39,549 bases of DNA from an uncultured cyanobacterium (lineage in GTDB: Bacteria > Cyanobacteriota > Cyanobacteriia > CACIAM-69d), in assembly GCA_937883785.1 (NCBI GenBank), contig CALGDE010000056.1:1-39549 (forward strand). The letters are read 5' to 3'. The notes under the pieces were generated by a model. The model did no database searches. It worked only from the letters and a program-made list of their open reading frames with translations, and was not told where the DNA came from. Below, one piece after another: positions 36,792 to 39,549 of this stretch (the stretch's first letter is position 1; each line of letters begins with the position of its first letter). The position numbers and the translations under genes are program-made.

Positions 36792-37781
36792 ATGGGGCGA
36801 AGCCTTCTTTGGCAGTCTCTGTACTCATCATCAGCAACTTTTAACCGCGCCGTGGAAAACCCAAACTCAATTACCGTCACTGTTCCCGCCACTAGCGCTA
36901 ACTTGGGACCGGGCTTTGACTGTTTGGGAGTTGCTCTAAATCTCTACAATCATTTTCGCTTTACCCGACTGGATCCCAGCGCCGGGTCTCTGATTATTAC
37001 GGCGACGGGGGACGAAGCGGACCGGGTTAGCCGCGACGCCAGTAATTTGGTGTACCGGTCTTTTCTGAAGCTTTGCGAAACGGCAGGAGTTGATGCTCCA
37101 CCGGTGCAAATCGATATTCAGCTAGGGGTGCCTTTGGCTCGGGGGCTGGGTAGTTCTGCCACGGCGATCGCCGCTGGGTTAACCGGAGCCAACTACCTGC
37201 TTCACAATGCAGTGGATTACAACAGCGTGAAAGCATTGGCGATCGCCCTGGAAGGTCATCCCGACAATATTGTGCCGGCGCTCCTGGGGGGCTGTCAGAT
37301 ATCGGCGGACCGGGACGGGCGCTGGTATGACGACGGAGTGCCCTGGAATGCCACCGTTGCACCAGTGGTGGCTATTCCAAACTTTGAGCTTTCCACAGCC
37401 GAAGCCCGACAGGTACTGCCGGACAATTACTCCCGCGCCGACGCCACCTTTAATGGAGCTCACGCCGCCTTGCTAATTCGCGGCATTCAAACGGGCAGCC
37501 GCGAGAGCCTAGCCACAGCCATGCAGGATAAAATTCATCAGCCCTATCGCTTTGGATTAATTCGCGGTGCCGACGCCGTCCGCCAGGCAGCCCGTGAAGT
37601 CGGTGCATATGAAGTTGTAATCAGCGGTGCTGGTCCCACTCTTCTGGCGTTGACCCATACCAAGGATGCTGTCGCCGTTGCCACAGCGATGCAGCAAGCA
37701 TGGCAGGGTCAAGGGGTGGGGGCGATCGCCAAAGTGTTGAAACTGGACCTAAACGGCACCCGTCTCCACAGCGCCCAGTAG
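36792..37781 (+). CDS. thrB: Homoserine kinase
   Basis: This is a 329-residue GHMP-family kinase. The N-terminal motif is VTVPATSANLGPGFDCLGVA (28-47), the glycine-rich ATP loop is PLARGLGSSATAIAAG, and EGHPDNIVPALLGG and VISGAGPTLLAL (GHMP motif 3) follow. It phosphorylates homoserine with ATP in threonine synthesis. The ATG at 36792 adds about 20 residues before the conserved start; GTG 36852 (residue 21) would give the length typical of ThrB (about 308). No Shine-Dalgarno is clear for either, so the start is uncertain. thrA and thrC are not adjacent. Confidence 0.93.
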   Translation: MGRSLLWQSLYSSSATFNRAVENPNSITVTVPATSANLGPGFDCLGVALNLYNHFRFTRLDPSAGSLIITATGDEADRVSRDASNLVYRSFLKLCETAGVDAPPVQIDIQLGVPLARGLGSSATAIAAGLTGANYLLHNAVDYNSVKALAIALEGHPDNIVPALLGGCQISADRDGRWYDDGVPWNATVAPVVAIPNFELSTAEARQVLPDNYSRADATFNGAHAALLIRGIQTGSRESLATAMQDKIHQPYRFGLIRGADAVRQAAREVGAYEVVISGAGPTLLALTHTKDAVAVATAMQQAWQGQGVGAIAKVLKLDLNGTRLHSAQ

Positions 37782-37808
37782 CCAAACAATCTCCCTCTTG
37801 GTTTGGGG

Positions 37809-37864
37809 AGGCTTTGCTGTGAAATCTTTGTTGTGAAATCTTTGTTGTGAAATGAGCAAAGCCT
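37809..37864 (+). promoter_or_regulatory. Hairpin abutting the ribosome-binding site of the permease gene
   Basis: AGGCTTTGCT (37809-37818) pairs perfectly with AGCAAAGCCT (37855-37864). The loop contains two perfect 14-bp repeats (GTGAAATCTTTGTT at 37819-37832 and 37833-37846) and a partial third. The stem ends exactly where AGGAGG (37865-37870) begins, five bases before GTG 37876. Confidence 0.6.
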
Positions 37865-37875
37865 AGGAGGGCTCG

Positions 37876-38835
37876 GTGTACAAATACGCCATCAAGCGCG
37901 TGCTAATTGCCATCCCCACCCTGATCGCCATTAGCGTTGTTATTTTTACCATCCTTGCCCTTGCCCCCGGCGATCCCCTGGGAGAATTTGCCGCCAACGG
38001 TGCGTTGACCGCCGAAATTCGCGCCCAAATTCGCGCCTCTCTCGGCTTGGATCAGCCCGTTTATATTCGCTACTTCAAATGGGCGATCGCCTTTATTCGC
38101 GGCGACATGGGATATTCCTTCACCAGCCGCAGCCCCGTCGCCAATCTTATTCTTCAACGCCTCCCCACCACCCTTTGGGTTGTGGGCTCAGCCTACATCC
38201 TGTCAGTTTTTATCGCCCTGCCCCTAGGCATTATTTCTGCCCTAAAGCGGCGCACCATCCTGGATCGCACCGTAACGGCGATCGCCTTTATGGGCATATC
38301 CCTGCCCCCCTTTTTTACCGGCATTTTGTTTATTTTGATTTTCAGCGTTAACTTGCGCTGGTTTCCTTTTATTTACGACAGTGCCCTAGTGGTGAACGAC
38401 TGGGGCAGCTTTATCGCCCAACTGCGTCAGTCCATCCTGCCGGTGCTGGTGCTTGCCGCCTTCCAAGCCACCGCCCTAATGCGCTTTACCCGCGCCGCCG
38501 TCCTGGAGCAGCTCAACCAAAACTATGTGCGCACCGCCCACGCCAAAGGACTCAAACCCTGGCTGGTGGTTAACCGCCATATCCTTCGCAACGCCTTAAT
38601 CCCCGTAGTCACCCTAGTGGCCCTGGATATTCCCGCCGTATTCACCGGAGCCTTGGTCACCGAGCAGGTCTTTCGCGTCCCCGGCATTGGCTCCTTGCTC
38701 ATTGACGCCATCCAACGCAGCGATACCCCCGTGGTGATGGCGATCGCCTTTATTTACGCCATTCTTATTGTCCTGTTTAACTTAGTCGCCGACCTGCTTT
38801 ACGGCATTCTCGATCCTCGGGTGCAGTACGAATGA
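37876..38835 (+). CDS. ABC transporter permease, DppB/OppB family
   Basis: This 319-residue inner-membrane permease has GTG start and a good AGGAGG five bases upstream. About six hydrophobic segments are seen (VLIAIPTLIAISVVIFTILA, LWVVGSAYILSVFIALPLGI, and others). Family motifs are APGDPLGEF, RASLGLDQPVYIRYFKW, RGDMGYSF and the cytoplasmic EAA-type loop YVRTAHAKGLKPWLVVNRHI, followed by RNALIPVVTLVALDIP and VFRVPGIGSLLIDAI. This is the first permease of oligo/dipeptide or nickel ABC importers. The second permease, binding protein and ATPases are absent downstream (no gene in 38836-39549), which is common in cyanobacteria, where these subunits are dispersed. Substrate unknown. Confidence 0.93.
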   Translation: MYKYAIKRVLIAIPTLIAISVVIFTILALAPGDPLGEFAANGALTAEIRAQIRASLGLDQPVYIRYFKWAIAFIRGDMGYSFTSRSPVANLILQRLPTTLWVVGSAYILSVFIALPLGIISALKRRTILDRTVTAIAFMGISLPPFFTGILFILIFSVNLRWFPFIYDSALVVNDWGSFIAQLRQSILPVLVLAAFQATALMRFTRAAVLEQLNQNYVRTAHAKGLKPWLVVNRHILRNALIPVVTLVALDIPAVFTGALVTEQVFRVPGIGSLLIDAIQRSDTPVVMAIAFIYAILIVLFNLVADLLYGILDPRVQYE

Positions 38836-39549
38836 TGGCATGGCATCCCTAGTGAGCACTCTCAATGAGCCTTGAACGACAAGCCTTAAGCGATAAGTCT
38901 CGAACAACAGTTCTTGAGCGCTCACTGCGCCCAAAATAAATTTCTGCGTGAACCCATCAAGAAACGTGATCAACATCACCAATTCGCCTGACTTAGCCTT
39001 GGGGAAGCCCTTGATCGCCGTCGCGACGCCCTTTGACCGCCATCGAAATTGACCGTAACCCAGGTCTGAAATTACCGTTAGCCCTGTCAGTTCGAATGCC
39101 CTGTTAGATCAGTAACCACCCTAGATCGCCGTCAATAAAATGCTAGACATTGGTCATAAAAAGAGGTTGTTTTGATCAGCAAAAACCAGCTCAGAAATCA
39201 ACAATTCCAATGATCAAGGTCATAGTTTCCCAGTGCAGACACTGAAACAATGGACTTATGAGATGGCCCACCACCCCAACTTGGGCTATCTCTTTCCTTA
39301 TGCTTACAAACTCTATAATTTAGACGCTATTTTCCAGCCTTGATCTAGTTACTTGTGGCTAAAACCGAAGCAAGTTTTTATCGTTCGATTTAATTTTAAT
39401 TGAAATATTTCAATATTGGGTACTCAAACAAGAAAGTCTTCCCCTTTACATCGGAAATCTTTCTTTGGTCATAGATTAAAAATCAGCGAACTCCCTTATA
39501 CCAATTCTCCAATATTGCGAGATAATTGATGAACATTGATGGTGACGCT
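38836..39549. other. Gene-free right end of the window
   Basis: I find no supported gene or RNA. A hairpin at 39260-39292 is the only clear structure. The sequence becomes A/T-rich towards the end, as in a promoter region of a gene beyond the window. Confidence 0.5.
39260..39292 (+). terminator. Orphan terminator-like hairpin
   Basis: GAGATGGCCCA and TGGGCTATCTC form a stem with one internal mismatch, followed by TTTCCTTATG. No gene is seen directly before it; it is about 425 nt after the permease stop. Confidence 0.45.

Noticed and set aside
39085-39110. GTTCGAATG resembling a tRNA T-loop
   Set aside because: No acceptor stem, D arm or anticodon arm can be fitted around it.

Overview
The window is cyanobacterial chromosome. 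The palindrome GCGATCGC and its flanked forms (the HIP1 octamer typical of many cyanobacterial genomes) recur throughout, and the gene set fits: a cyAbrB regulator, a plastid-type pyruvate dehydrogenase E2, a PEP-CTERM protein, DUF4230 and DUF2993 proteins and NarL-type response regulators. I cannot name the species. No rRNA, tRNA or CRISPR array was found.

Region 1 (1-3000) is accessory and decayed. It holds two tandem antitoxin-like genes followed by a broken vapC, gene scraps at 884-1412, and a minus-strand pair that looks like a conflict-system remnant: a frameshifted short protein and an effector-associated-domain (EAD) membrane protein whose reading frame ends just past a run of nine G (C on its own strand). 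Region 2 (3057-9101) carries a PrxQ-like peroxiredoxin, a DUF697 GTPase, a small charged protein, a REC-HTH response regulator, sfsA and accC. Region 3 (9271-17195) is all minus strand: an APH-like phosphotransferase, a membrane-tethered TAXI-type binding protein, a cyclic-nucleotide-binding protein, a 999-residue NTT-like/HEAT protein and infC. Region 4 (17722-22125) is plus strand: an alpha/beta hydrolase, ilvN, the E2 gene and a TIGR01777-type epimerase. Region 5 (22126-25887) is gene-poor: cyAbrB, a second response regulator and a degraded reading frame. Region 6 (25888-38835) has a [2Fe-2S] ferredoxin-like gene, an SLH lipoprotein, ligA, a DUF4230 protein, a PEP-CTERM protein, a coiled-coil membrane protein, a tandem Usp protein, a DUF2993 protein, a small exported protein, thrB and a DppB-like permease. 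The last 0.7 kb shows no gene.

Most genes are monocistronic or loosely spaced, and few operons are evident. Core metabolism present includes branched-chain amino acids (ilvN), threonine (thrB), acetyl-CoA formation (E2) and its carboxylation (accC).

The most distinctive structural signal is a family of about 125-bp intergenic elements, eight copies in 39.5 kb. They have imperfect terminal inverted repeats, YTAR-type 4-bp target duplications where intact, and an internal layout that predicts two adjacent hairpins. They look like a MITE of the IS5 group. One copy abuts the only usable start of a gene, and another overlaps a stop codon and appears to supply a terminator.
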